Positions 35,036 to 46,268 of a stretch of 64,000 nucleotides of DNA are shown here, in pieces. Under the pieces are notes generated by a model. The model was not told the origin of the DNA. It worked only from the letters and a program-made list of their open reading frames with translations, and searched no databases. The DNA is from Trametes villosa (lineage: Eukaryota > Basidiomycota > Agaricomycetes > Polyporales > Polyporaceae): the NCBI GenBank assembly GCA_002964805.2, contig PUDQ02000067.1, positions 186,001 through 250,000 of the forward strand, read 5' to 3'. Numbering within the stretch: position 1 is the stretch's first letter; every line of letters begins with the position of its first letter. The position numbers were made by a program, and so were the translations under genes.

Positions 35036-35920
35036 GGTAGGCGAAAGCAAAGGTGGGGCGATTTGTCTTCGCCTCAAGCTCGCAGCTCTGGCTTAAGTAT
35101 TTACGGCGACGGCAGATTCTGGGTGCACACGTCTCGGGGTCAAATTTCGACCTAGAACTTGACGACACAGTACTCACACGGCGCGTGTCATCCGACCAGG
35201 ACTTCTATCCACCGAACGTCACTATGTGGATGCCCCTCCGGCGCCGGAAGGCAAAACCGTCCGATAACCATACCTTACTCAGGGCAGGGAGGGTCCCCGA
35301 GGCATGCCCGAGGCTGACCGGCGGCCTCATTGGGCTACGTCAAGTCAGCACATCGGTATGAAATAGCACGGCGAAGGACGCTAAAAGTCCACAGCAACCT
35401 GCACGCACAAGGTACAGTCCGCATAGATCGGCGTCCGAGCAGCGCGGGCGCGGGTTGACGTTAGGGTAGGACGCGGCATAGTACCCGGGGCCATATACCC
35501 GGACCAACGAGACGGTTACCCGCGAGTCATCCTGAGTACCGGTTAAATTAACCGATTGGCGACGCCAGACAGTTGGCTCACCACGCGTTGTGTGTGTGCC
35601 CGGAGGTCGCCAAGCCGCCCCAACGCAGCCAACGACGGAATCGGACTTTGGGGTACTTCCAACTCTTAATATTCCATTTCTTTCTGCGTGCAAATCAACA
35701 ATCCTGAGATCTCAATGCGAGGAGACAAATATTCAGCTTGACCCACCTTCAGGAGCGCGATGTGGGTGTGGCCGAAACCCGCGGAATGCCGGCGCTACGA
35801 GGGTACGCAGTCCACTCCACTCCTACGGCCGTAAGGCGCTCTAGCAGTTTAAAGGAGCGGAATGCCAGTTGAACCAGTGAGGTCGAACAGGCGTGCGCCA
35901 TCTTGACCTGTTTACCGGAA
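35036..35920. other. Intergenic upstream of the NRPS-like reductase
   Basis: The interval holds the reductase promoter. No gene, RNA or repeat is recognised. Decayed serine-hydrolase sequence begins at 35921. Confidence 0.5.
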
Positions 35921-36400
35921 TCAAACCTTCGTGAACCAAACATCGGCCGCCTCCCTCACTGACGTTCAGCTCGCAGCAACAGTGATCCAGTTATCATCGT
36001 GGATCAGCGCTCCTCTGGTGACCTCCCACCCGTCAGCGATGAACTCCGGCCGTCCTTCGTGGATGCCCGGATCGTAACCTGCGAACGCTATCGTGTTCTA
36101 CACGTACCCACGCGGGAATAGGGCGGTGCGTGTCAGCGCAAGCGAGTCCCGCGCGACGGCTGAGACTTTTTAGGTACGCTGTAACTCGAGCGCAAATTCA
36201 GTCATCGTCGTCGAGATGCTACACAACTGGACTTACGGTTCGTCTCGTAAAGAAGATGTGCTTGTGTGATCCAATGCAGCGTCAAACGCCTGCTTTAGAA
36301 TCATCTACGTATAGTTCTGCCGGAGGTTCGAGTCGACGAGGTTAACCATCATGGGCGCTTATTCACATCATGCGTAACACCCTGCACTTGGACCACCTGC
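35921..36400 (-). pseudogene. Relic of a third serine hydrolase (copies A/B family)
   Basis: On the minus strand the C-terminal part of the family can be followed in pieces. Near 36390 is VVQVQGVTHDVN, matching the HTGG exon but with the motif lost. Around 36350-36230 is MMVNLVDSNLRQ, then a stop, then MILKQAFDAALDH. Around 36170-35925 is VARDSLALTRTALFPRGY, a stop, GIHEGRPEFIADGWEV, another stop, then VREAADVWFTKV and a stop in the expected place. At least three in-frame stops interrupt it, and the N-terminal exons with the catalytic serine are missing. It lies just downstream of intact copy B in the same orientation, which suggests an old tandem duplicate. Confidence 0.75.
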
Positions 36401-36701
36401 CGACGGTACCTTCGCGCGACATGGTGCCGGACAGCAATCCGATTGCTGGAGGCAGACTTTTCAATACGCGCAGCTCCGCAGACCGCAGCGAGGAGTAATC
36501 GCAGCACGTCTTCCGGAATTTGGTTAATGCACAGTAGATTTGCTCGTGAGTGACTGCAGCAGTCGTCCCCGAAATATCAGCTTCTGTGCTGCGCTGGACT
36601 ACGAGGTCGACTGACTCACCAATGTTGGGATTTATTCAGGTCGCTAACCTTCACCGAATCCATGCTGCACTATACTGACATTCCCGGAACCGCAGCACGA
36701 C
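36401..36701. other. Short interval between relic and serine hydrolase B
   Basis: It probably contains more decayed hydrolase sequence, but I could not align it with confidence. Confidence 0.35.
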
Positions 36702-38792
36702 TCAAACCTTAGCAAACCACGCATCGCCCGTCTCCTTCACCGACCCGCCCGTGCGTCGTACTCTCGCCGCAACAGCCTCCTCATCATCCACCAGCGAAAA
36801 CCCGACGACCCGCCCACCCTCGACGACGAACTCCGCGCGGCCCTCGAACGAGCCTGTCTCGAACGCCTCGAACGCGCTTGTGTTCCGCCCGTATCCGTTC
36901 GGGAACAGCGCGGTGAACGTCAGCGCGAAAGTGTCGCGGGATGCGTGCCGCAGCCGGATGTGCGACGCCCAGAGGTTCTTGTACGCGCCGTAGAGGCGCG
37001 GGATCGTGGCGTTGTGGACGGGGCCGAGCGCAGCGAAGTCGGAGAGGACGCCGGCGCAGTAGTGCGAGGTGCTCGTGGGGGCGCAGAGGGTGATGACGGG
37101 GTAGCCTGGGGCGCTGAAGGTGCCCGTGTAGGCGTCGAGGTCGAGCGAGAGGGGCTCCTCTGCGACGCCGGCCAAGGGTGCAGGAGTAGTTGTGCTGTGC
37201 GAGTAGCGTCAGCGACTGCGAGTTATATAGTACAGCGACCTGCCGCACGTTTCTTCGAGAGTGAGAGAACTGCCCGTGGTACCCAACACGTCATCAAACG
37301 CGCGCAGCAGGATGCGACGCGCATGCTCAGCCTGCTGGTCCGCGTTGATGAGGATCACGATCCCAAGGTTGCTGCTCGGGGAAAACGCAGTGACGGTCGA
37401 GAAGCCAGGGATGCCTCCGGTATGGTGAACCATCTGGAGCCCCACGTCAGCGGTAGCACTCAACAGTGAGAGAACACCGGCAGTACCTCGACGCCGTCGT
37501 ACGTCCAGCGGTTCCACCCCATGCCGTATCCAACGATCCCGACGCCGTTCCTTGGGGTCGGAGCACCGTCGGTTATGTAGTGGGCGGTGGTCACAGCGTC
37601 GTAGACGCTCCGCGGGAAGATGGGGTTCCCCGACGCGGGGTCAACACCCTTGTTGAGCAAGACAGCCAGCCAGTTAACCTGTTAATGTACACCACGCTCA
37701 GTCTACCGGCGCGCGTGAGAAGTTGATAGGGCAGTCACCATGTCATCCGCACTGGAGATGATGCCTCCAGGTCCTGCATTGAAACCAATGGCTTCGTCGT
37801 TGAACCAGTACGGGATACGGCGGCCCGCGGGCGTCCAGGTGTGTGTCCGTTTTCCTGACTTCTCTGCCTCCGACGGCCAGAGGGTGGTCGAGCTCATATT
37901 CAGAGGCTTGAAAAGGCGCTCTGCGATGAAATCAGGGTATGACATATTGGCGTACTTCGCGATGATGTGCGCGCCCATGACATACATCTGGACAAAGCGA
38001 TCAGAGGCTTGCCAGCCGACAGCTAGCAGATGTACTGACCTGGTTGTTGTACGAGAACTGCTCGCGCAGCTCGTACGCAGTACGGAGGTGCCTCATGCGG
38101 CGCACTATGTCCTCCGCAGTGTCCCCTACTGCGTAAGAGAGGTCATGTCTACTCCGTAGATTGAGTGAATTGTATAATAGGGTACTCGTGAGCATCAGCG
38201 TACCGAGGAAGTCCGGAGACGTGCCCGAGCACGTCTTGTATATTCGCAGCACGAGTAGACCACTCGTCGTCTAGCCGCCACTCATCCGGAAGTATAGCTG
38301 CAATTTTGGTATCCCAATCCAGGCGGGGCGTTCCTGCGGGTAGTTGCGTCACATTCCGCCCTTGGGCGAAGTCCTCGATGAGCAGCCCCAGAGAGGTCGC
38401 GAGAAACGCTTTCGAGCACGAAGCGAGGCCGAACAGCGTCTGAGTGACGCAGCCATACGACGTGAGCACCGAGGATCCATTCCACACAATCGACAGACCC
38501 TGAGGAGTACGGTACGTACATCCGTGGTAAGGTCATTCCCGTCGCCCTCCTCCGTCTTGCGGCCCCACGAAAGGAGTTGGACCTCAGGCTTCTGGTTTTC
38601 ACCGGCAAGTCGGACCGCACCGATAGCAACGCCGGGTATCGCCGTGTTGTTGACCAACTCCTGCACGAAAGCCTCGAAGTCCGGGGATAAGATAGACGAG
38701 CCCTGTGCAGAAACAGATGCCGAGTGCGGTCGCAGAGGGACCTGGTTCCCCAATGCAAGCAAGACAGTCGGCAGTGTCCCAAGCGCAATCAT
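36702..38792 (-). CDS. Secreted beta-lactamase-fold serine hydrolase, copy B
   Basis: Seven exons (38792-38520, 38439-38204, 38148-38040, 37987-37739, 37678-37487, 37433-37249, 37194-36702) give 578 residues. Exons 2 to 5 have exactly the same lengths as in copy A (236, 109, 249, 192 nt). A signal peptide is likely (MIALGTLPTVLLALGNQ). Catalytic motifs: SCSK (Ser about 98), YNN (Tyr about 203), HTGG (about 357). Supporting sequence: LDWDTKIAAILPDEWRL, HVSGLPR, AGPGGIISSADDM, GYGMGWNRWTYDG, LGIVILINADQQ. The C-terminal domain begins near SLDLDAYTGTFSAPG and ends GDAWFAKV. Function is as for copy A: a serine ester or amide hydrolase or acyltransferase of PF00144, probably secreted. It lies beyond the NRPS-like gene and beside DUF6533 gene 2, mirroring copy A beside DUF6533 gene 1. 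Confidence 0.9.
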
Positions 38793-39306
38793 TCTGGGGG
38801 TTCCGGGTGGAAGCTGAGACTGCTGAGTGGTGGTACGGGTTGAAGCAATCGTACCGCGGGTGCCGCGTGCTCTTGTATCAGGCCCGTGCTGCGCGTTCTG
38901 GACGCAGGCACGGTCGACACATTGCCCTGAATTGACGACATTGTACGAGACCGTACGCAGCAGGTGTTGGAGCAAGCGAGAAATTCGGTCATCGAGAATG
39001 GAAACGAAGTGTTCTGGCTGTCCTAGGCAGTAGCGTCGTAGTACAAAGGCAAACAGATGCCAGTTCACAAAAGCTTGAAAGGGACTCGGGTGTTGCGATG
39101 CTGGATGCTCCGGCAAGCGCCGGCGAGCAGGCGCTCGTTCGTAACGATCAAGCATTCAGGCGAGACTCGAGAGGGTAGGTGACAGCGATCGGAAGGCCGC
39201 GGTGGGAATGATACAGGTGATGCCCTCGTACCCATCAGGTCGATTACAGGGTTTGAGAAACGAATCCGATGCAGCGCAGCTGCTAGAAGGGAATCGCAGC
39301 GGCGTG
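38793..39306. other. Intergenic between serine hydrolase B and DUF6533 gene 2
   Basis: The interval holds the promoter of hydrolase B and the 3' end of the DUF6533 gene. Nothing else is recognised. Confidence 0.5.
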
Positions 39307-41087
39307 TCAAGCCAATTCTATCTCAGCCGCGTCCACGACTACCTCACTCCAGACCCATCCTTCTGGCTCGGCCTCAGACTCGCCGCCCTGCAACGGGAGT
39401 GCGATGTCGAGCGTCTCGAAGTTATTGTGCTCGGGGAAGGGGTAGATCGGACCGCCGACAGCGGCAAGGAACTCCGGGAGGGCGAGGTCCTTCGGCTCGC
39501 CACCGCTGTCTACGTGGAGCGAGAGGGAGGAGATGGACGAGCTGGCGCCCTCGAGCCTCGCGTTGGTCTCGTGAAGGGCGAGGAGGAAACGGCTGTTGAG
39601 GATGGAGGAGATGCTGTGGGGGTTTGTGGTATCGTCAGCGCGTTGACGTGGGTCAGGAAGTAGAAGGTGTTTTACGGATCTATGAAGAGTATCAAGTATG
39701 CCCCATCACCTAGCTCCGTGATTGCGACCTGCAGGGCGAATACATATTAGATAACTATCGAACATACTGATGTTCGTGCACTCACAGAAAGTACGACTAG
39801 GACCATGTCCACGAGATTCATCGATACCAGGGCGCTGCTCGCCAACCATTCAGAGAAGTTTATCGAGATACTAAACATCACAAACCAGAAATAAACCGCT
39901 CCTATCGGATAGATGAGGCATTGCAGTTCAGTACCGGGGCTCGAACCTGGCGGTAGAAAGAGAACTCTGCCCGACTCACCAGCTTGCCACATCACTTGTT
40001 CCAAGGAAGGTCGCCGGATTGTACTCGTCTTCAGCCCCTTTCCTGAGCGTGCTTGGTACCAGGTCACGGCCACCGCCAACGAGTCTACCAGGATCAGGCA
40101 GCTCCGGGACACGATGGTCACTGGTTGGACAAGTTAATGAGTGCCATTTTGCTCGTCACCGCAATCATTGGCACCCACTCCTACCGTGTCACTGGGTTAA
40201 CGTGGTTTAGACCGTCTCTTAAGTAGGGGACTTACCCCATATACAGATTCTGGCTGATATTGTTTGTGAATCCGCAGTTATTCGGCCCAGGCTGGTTGGT
40301 GGGTCGGTTCCGATGCATGAAGCTCTGTATCCGTGCCATTGAGCAAGAGCCAAATGTATAACAGAGTGGATAACAAAATGTAGCGCTGACCACGTTGATG
40401 GCGAAGGGTACCAAACTCAGCACGAGCGCGACCCCACCCAGCGTCCTTTTCTTCCCTGATAGTGCGTATATGCGTAGCGTGGTAAACACTAGCACGGATT
40501 AGTAGCAGTGTCAATGCTTCCGATCGTCATACTTACTGGCAGGTCCAAGAAGAGCCAGGTATTGCACAGAAACAGCGGGCCATAGCAGGGCGACACAGCT
40601 TCAGGTAGAGACGGTATCAGAGAGCGTATGAGATGGGCAGATGGCCATAGCTATCTACCTCTGATGGCGTGCACTTCAGTGATTTGGTGCGGTCCAGGGA
40701 CAGCATAGTATACTTACATTGTCCGATACCGAGGCAGTCGTCCCGATGTCCAGGATGTTATACAGCAGGACCAAGTAGCGGTTCCACACGTAGAGAACGC
40801 GCGAAGTCCAGCCCTTCGGCGACCGCCAGATGTACTGGTACTCCCGGCCCAGAGTGAGGGCGATGTCGTACGCGAGGAGGGACCGCAACACAAGGTTAAT
40901 TTTGCGCGGTGTGCCGTACGCGTGCATGAGACGATGCGTACCCGTGATTGTGAAGAGGCAGATGTTCACCGTTCGGCTGCACAGGCATTCGTCAGCCTCA
41001 CTACAGCTACTCTCGGAATGAAACAGCCTACTCAGACGCAATGTACGCGGCCTCTTGTCCGGTGGCTGCGGGGGTCGACGACGACAT
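39307..41087 (-). CDS. DUF6533 multi-spanning membrane protein 2
   Basis: Twelve exons: 41087-41032, 40976-40718, 40660-40659, 40598-40537, 40488-40391, 40324-40236, 40191-40175, 40120-39980, 39901-39886, 39834-39786, 39728-39676, 39613-39307. Total 1149 nt, 382 residues. It starts MSSSTPAATGQEAAYIAS. Family features: AYDIALTLGREYQYIWR, VSDNSC, FTTLRIYALSGKKRTLGG, LILVDSLAVAVTW, SLEQVMWQAG, LILFIDP and SRFLLALHETNARLEG, then an acidic tail. Exon lengths of 62, 98, 89, 16 and 49 nt equal those of paralogs 1 and 3. The equivalent of the second intron (40941-40882) has no AG acceptor and is read through in frame. A 2-nt exon AG (40660-40659) is needed as in the paralogs. At the second site a 17-nt exon replaces the 2-nt one. 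Function unknown. Confidence 0.78.
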
Positions 41088-42090
41088 GGTTTTGTACACA
41101 GGCCCTTGTTGACGCTGAGCAGAGAAGAAGAGGAGGAGACAGATCCTGAGGGAGCAGGGAACAGTAGCCAAAATCGTTCTCTTTTGAGCAAAGGGGTGTC
41201 TCGGCGGCAACTACCATCGCCCAAGCGTATGTTGCTGTCCTCGAAACGAGCACCACGCTACGCGATTTCCGGCGCATCACATCTTGCCAACGACGAGGTG
41301 AGGGAAGATCCTCGACCGCCAACGACGGGTGACGAGGATGCACGATACGTGATGTCCTAACTTCTAGCATTCGATCACGATGCCCTGGAGTCCGCATCTG
41401 GGCGCTGTAGTGGCGATGTGTGGCGCGACCTACCACTGTACTCCCGCGAGGACGAAGCTGCCGCCTGGACAGAATGCAAGTCGCAGCTCAGCCCCGCCGC
41501 GCTCGCAATAGGGCTAAGCTGACTCGCATAAGAATGCGCGATGTCCCTTAGACTGTAAGACGTACCCTCTGCGGACAAGGTTCAGATGCGAGATAGGGCG
41601 CACATCTGTGAAGATACACTTACGGAAGTATAACATACAGGCTTCTGTATCCATTGGGAACAGCCGGCAGGACCCCCGGAAGGCGGTCAACCAGTGCTGA
41701 CGGGCCCGGGCGTGTGATCCTGCATGTCAAGGCCTCCCCATGGGCATATTGTTGTAAGCTCGACTGAGGCATCTGACAGGTTCGAAAGAATCAACCATCC
41801 GCCGACGATCAAGGGATCTGCCCGGAAGCTGATCATTGCTAAGTACCCCAGGGGGCACTCCAATCTGACGCAGAAGCACTGAGTGCGTTGACAGGGTGTT
41901 GCGCGAATGTATTGAGGTCGCGCTGTTTGCCAAGAAGTCCGACGTCTTCAGGGCGATACAACTGCGTATACTTCCCCACGCCCTAATTCCGTAGTGTAGT
42001 CGAAGCTCCTACGATCTCACCTCTTCCGGGTACGCCTCCAACTCAGCTTCTTTGTCACAGCTCGAACGCGATATCGATTGACTTACCACA
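41088..42090. other. Intergenic, nothing recognised
   Basis: The interval holds the promoter of DUF6533 gene 2 and the 3' end of TAH18. Frames present have no domain and no link to neighbours. Confidence 0.5.
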
Positions 42091-44354
42091 CTAACTCCAG
42101 CACTCCTCGATCAGCCTCCCCTCTTTCTCCATCCTCACGATGTACTCCTTCGCGTCCTCCTCCGCCATACCGCCCTCGCTGACCAGCGCATGCTGGATCG
42201 CCGCGCGCACCGCCGCAGGCATCTTGTTCGCCGACCTTCCCCACTACCATCAGCCGTCTGCCCTGCCACCCATATCCCAGATACGCAGACGTACCCGGAG
42301 ATGTACACCCACGCGTCGCGCTTTCCTACGAGCTCCCATATGCGCTTCGCATCTTCGCGGATGAGCGCCTGCACGTACGTCCGCGCCGTGCCCTCGGGGC
42401 TGTCGCGCGAGAACGCCGCGCGGTAGACCAGCTCTCCCTTGGACGCGTACGCCCGCCACTCATCGCCGTAGTGGTGGTCCTTCGCCTCCGACCTGCAGCC
42501 GAAGTAGAGCGTGTTCTCTGCACGCATTCAGTTACTGGTTCTGGCATGCGAAAGGGGAGACGCACCGTGGATGCCTGCGTGTATGCGCTCCTGGATGACG
42601 GCGCGCATGGGCGCGACGCCGGTCCCGGGGCCGATGCAAATTACAGGAGTCTTGGGGACGGGAGGGAGAGTGATGAAGCCCTTTTGAACGCCGATCTGTA
42701 GTTGGTCGCCTGCCTGGAGACGTGCAAGCCAGGACGTGCATACGCCTCGGCGCGGGATCTTGAGCATTGTCTTGTATTGGACGATCGCGATGCAGAGGTG
42801 TATGCTCCGTGGGTGTTGCTGATGAATGTTTAACTATCATGCGTTCTCCGGCCTAGGAGAGGATATACAAACATACCTTTACTGAACTCGCTATTGAGAA
42901 CTGCCGAGGACGGAGGGGCGGGAAGAGGTCAAAGACGTACTCCCTAGGGATTTTCGCAGAGCGGAACTCTTCGAGCACTTCGCTGATCGTCCTTCGTGGT
43001 CGCTGGCAGTACTCGTACATCTCGTCCTGTAGTCGATTAATACACAATTTACGCGCATGCGGGGAGACTCACAGCGCCCTCTTCGCTCAGGAACTCTTCG
43101 AGCTTCTCGCGCTCGAGTTCGTCTTGCGCGAAGTGTTTCAGAAGAGCGAAGAATGAACGTCGCGGGACGGCATTTATATCCAGGTAACGAGTGAAGATCT
43201 CGCGTAGTGTCGTGGTAGTTGGCAAGTGGTCTGGCAATGATTGGTCTGTCGCCATCCACAATGTCAGTTGTTGTGCCGGGACCCCGCATATATGAAGATA
43301 GACCATACCCTCTAGCGTGTGGCGAAGGTCTATAGGGTCGTCTGCCGAGTTTGCATAGCCAATACATGACAAGAAGGATTCTACGTCTGTTGATATCGTC
43401 TCCGGGTGGATAACCGCCACATCTCCGGGGTTATACCTGTGTATATGTTCCAGAAAATATTACCCTGAGCTCGACGAGCGAAGCTTACTGGATGTCATCG
43501 TCGAACGAGAACTCAAAGTGTCGGACGTCTTGGTACCAGTCTTCTGCAGTGAGACGCGTGTTGCAAATCACCGTAGCACGGTGGTATTCCCTGTTAGCTA
43601 CAAGTGGATCCTTGCGTGTAAGCTGCGCGCCCGCAGGCGCGTCGGCTATGGACACTCTTGGGGGAGGCAGGCTATCGGGAGACTCTTCCGTAACTCCATC
43701 GGGGAGAGGGAATATCTGCTTAAGCACAGCGGAGAGTTGCTTCATCCATGGGCCCAGCGCACCGTCGATCCTGCCCGCCGTCTGTGAGGGAAGCGCTCGG
43801 TCGTAGGGCGTAGGAGCATGACTCACCCTAGGTGGTGCTGGTCATCACCCTCCCCCCGCGCGCAGAGCTCGCTCGCTCCGAGTTTGACGAGCCTCCTGCT
43901 GAGAAGCTTTGCGGGCCAACAAAACTTTTCGTATGCGCTATCACCTAGCCCGAATACGGCAAACGCGAGGTCTTCGAATAGGTCCTCGGGGAGATCTGCG
44001 CGGAGGAGCATGTTCCAGAGAGGCGTCATAGCGCGTGGCTCGTGTCCAGAACCAGTTGTGGAGACAACAAAGATGACGAGGTGCTCATTGATCAACTCTG
44101 CCTGTATGCGCTCTGTATCAGCACTCGCGGACTGGTAAAACTTGGATACGCACAGGAGGATACGCGTCCATGCTGTGTATCCGTACGCGAATGCGGAGTC
44201 CTCTGCAAAGCCGCGCGATCCTATCTGCAGCATCCTGGGCGGTCCCGGTCTCGGTCGCATATATGATGGTAAGAGCGCGCTCGTCGTGTGCATCGTGGTG
44301 CTCAGTGTGGCTGGCAGCGAGCAGCGAGGAAGATGATGGTGCGGAAGAGGTCAT
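42091..44354 (-). CDS. TAH18: NADPH-dependent diflavin oxidoreductase (Tah18/NDOR1)
   Basis: Nine exons (44354-44154, 44101-43827, 43770-43489, 43436-43309, 43245-43073, 43026-42877, 42818-42566, 42517-42295, 42235-42091) give 609 residues, the usual family length. The flavodoxin-like FMN domain comes first (IIYATETGTAQDAADRIARL, VSTTGSGHEP, FGLGDSAYEKF, RGEGDDQHHLG). The connecting and FAD region follows (YNPGDVAVIHP, RQFSIASS). The NADPH domain has IGPGTGVAPMRAVIQER, LYFGCRSEAKDHHY and the C-terminal EECWS. There is no membrane anchor, which distinguishes it from P450 reductase. Tah18 passes electrons from NADPH to Dre2/anamorsin in cytosolic Fe-S cluster assembly and is essential in yeast. 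Divergent from the LCL3-like gene. Confidence 0.95.
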
Positions 44355-44515
44355 CGTTATCAGATAAGCAACTCGTTCGAGGCGCTTAGATCAACGCCGC
44401 GCAGTGGCGTCGCGGCCGTCGCGCGCTGGGCGCGGCGTTGGCCCGCGGCCTGCTCATCCTCATTCTGAATCTCCCACTCGAACGACGAGCACGGCCGCTC
44501 GGCTGAGTCGTGGAT
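44355..44515. promoter_or_regulatory. 161-nt divergent promoter of TAH18 and the LCL3-like gene
   Basis: Only 161 nt separate the two start codons (44354 - and 44516 +), so transcription start sites and leaders of both genes share this space. No TATA box is evident, as expected for housekeeping promoters. Confidence 0.55.
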
Positions 44516-46203
44516 ATGTCTAGCTGGCTACCTTGGCTTGCTTCAGGCTCCTCAGACCGCGATAAGTCGACAGAACACGCCCGGAAAGAAGTCGAGCGTG
44601 CGGTCAAGAACGTCGCCGAAAAGACCGACAGCACCGTACACTCACTATATGCGCAAGTCTCGGCACTTCCTCCTCATCTTCTTATCCTTGCCGCATTCAT
44701 ACTTGGCGGGACTACTGCGCTGGGCGCAAACTATGTCTATGCGCGCAATTTTCGGCGCATCGCCAACAGCGAGTGGGTTACGCCCGAGATGCTAGCGAGG
44801 AGACGATGGGTCAAGGGCTATGTTACCAGGTACGCCTCTATTCACGCATCATCTTACGGGCTGATTATACAACCGAGCACAACTTTGCCGTTCAGTGTCG
44901 GAGACGCGGATAATTTTCGTCTATACCATACCCCAGGGATCGGCTGGAGGTGGCCTCTGAAGTTCAGACGTATACCCGTTGGACGAAGTGCGTCTCGCAT
45001 CGGCTCCCTCACGCTCAAACTAAGAGACTGTAGCCGACCTCAAGGATCAGACTATACATATCCGAATTGCTGGTGTTGACGCGCCTGAGGTGCTGCCTCC
45101 TACACCTCCGTGATTCTCGGCATTCCTCATATCATTTCAGTCAGGCCACTTCGGACGCCCAGCTCAACCATTCGCCGAAGACAGCTTGGCATGGCTGAAG
45201 AGCCAAGTGGAAGGCAAATTTGTCTACTGTCAGCTCGTGCGCAAAGACCAGTTCGGACGTATTGTGAGTGATATGCCGTTTGCAAATCATCGGAACGAGC
45301 GGGGCTGCGGAGGACCTCACGGAGGATGGGTTCTAGACCCTAGCAGCAAGCGTGTGCATGAGAGCGATGCCGACGTGCACATGAATGAGGCAGAGGGTGC
45401 AGGCGCGAGAATTGCGCAGACGTGAGCGACGCAGACACAATTAAGCGAGCGGCAAACCCTGTTGTGGACACGAGTGTGAACGAGGTGGACGTCGCAGACC
45501 AGCACAACGAATGCGAGGTTGAGGACAACAGTGTCCGCGGGGTGACCAGCGAGCGCATTGTTGGACATGATATGCCCGCTCGGTCATCATCGAAGATGCC
45601 CATCTAATGTCAATACGAGTACCTCAATCGCAGTCGACAATTTGTACAGCCTTGCACGAACTGGAAGTGGGGTTCTCTGCACAAATGTACTCTTTGGTAC
45701 TGCTCAGTGGTACAAGATCTTGTCATCATCAGGACATCCTGAAATTTACCGTGACGTGTTTATCACCTAACTGACGTGCTCCAGGTTTCTGCAGTCCACC
45801 TAAAGCCTCGATTGCTGCCAGGATGGCTCGTGAGCGGCAGAGATCTCTCGGTCGAGATGCTACGGGCCGGATGGGCATCAGTCTACGAGCAGGCAGGGGC
45901 CGAGTATGGCAAATCGGGACTGGAGGAGTTCCGCCGGATACAGACCGAAGCACAGTAAGACGAACTTGCGAACCCGCAGAGCTGCTCTAACCGTGATGCA
46001 CTTACAGACGGAACAAGAAGGGTATCTGGAAGCACGGTACCCGCGGCGAGACACCTGCGGAGTACAAGAAGCGATATCGTGATGGCGCTGCGGCGGGCGA
46101 AGCTACCGCCGATCCCCTCAACGCTCTCCCAGGAAGCGCATCAGGGCAGAGTCCTGCCGAGGGAGGGTGGCTCAGAAGGCTCTTTCGCTTCCGAAGGAGT
46201 TAA
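44516..46203 (+). CDS. LCL3-like membrane-anchored SNase-family endonuclease
   Basis: Six exons (44516-44829, 44896-44987, 45034-45089, 45141-45263, 45785-45954, 46008-46203) give 316 residues. One transmembrane span lies at about 58-78 (LILAAFILGGTTALGANYVY). The staphylococcal nuclease domain follows (about 105-255): SVGDADNFRLYHTPG, FRRIPVGR, IHIRIAGVDAPE, HFGRPAQPFAEDSLAWL, VYCQLVRKDQFGRI, LLPGWLVSGRDLSVEMLRAG. A basic tail contains RNKKGIWKHG. This matches the probable endonuclease Lcl3 of fungi, described as mitochondrial or membrane-associated. The start used is the ATG; an earlier GTG is ignored. The fourth intron is about ten times longer than its neighbours (521 nt). Convergent with the F-box gene, 65 nt apart. 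Confidence 0.88.
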
Positions 46204-46268
46204 CGGCGTAGGTCATCGCTACTCGGTGCAATACGCTATCTGATACATATTAATACGATTATACAGAT

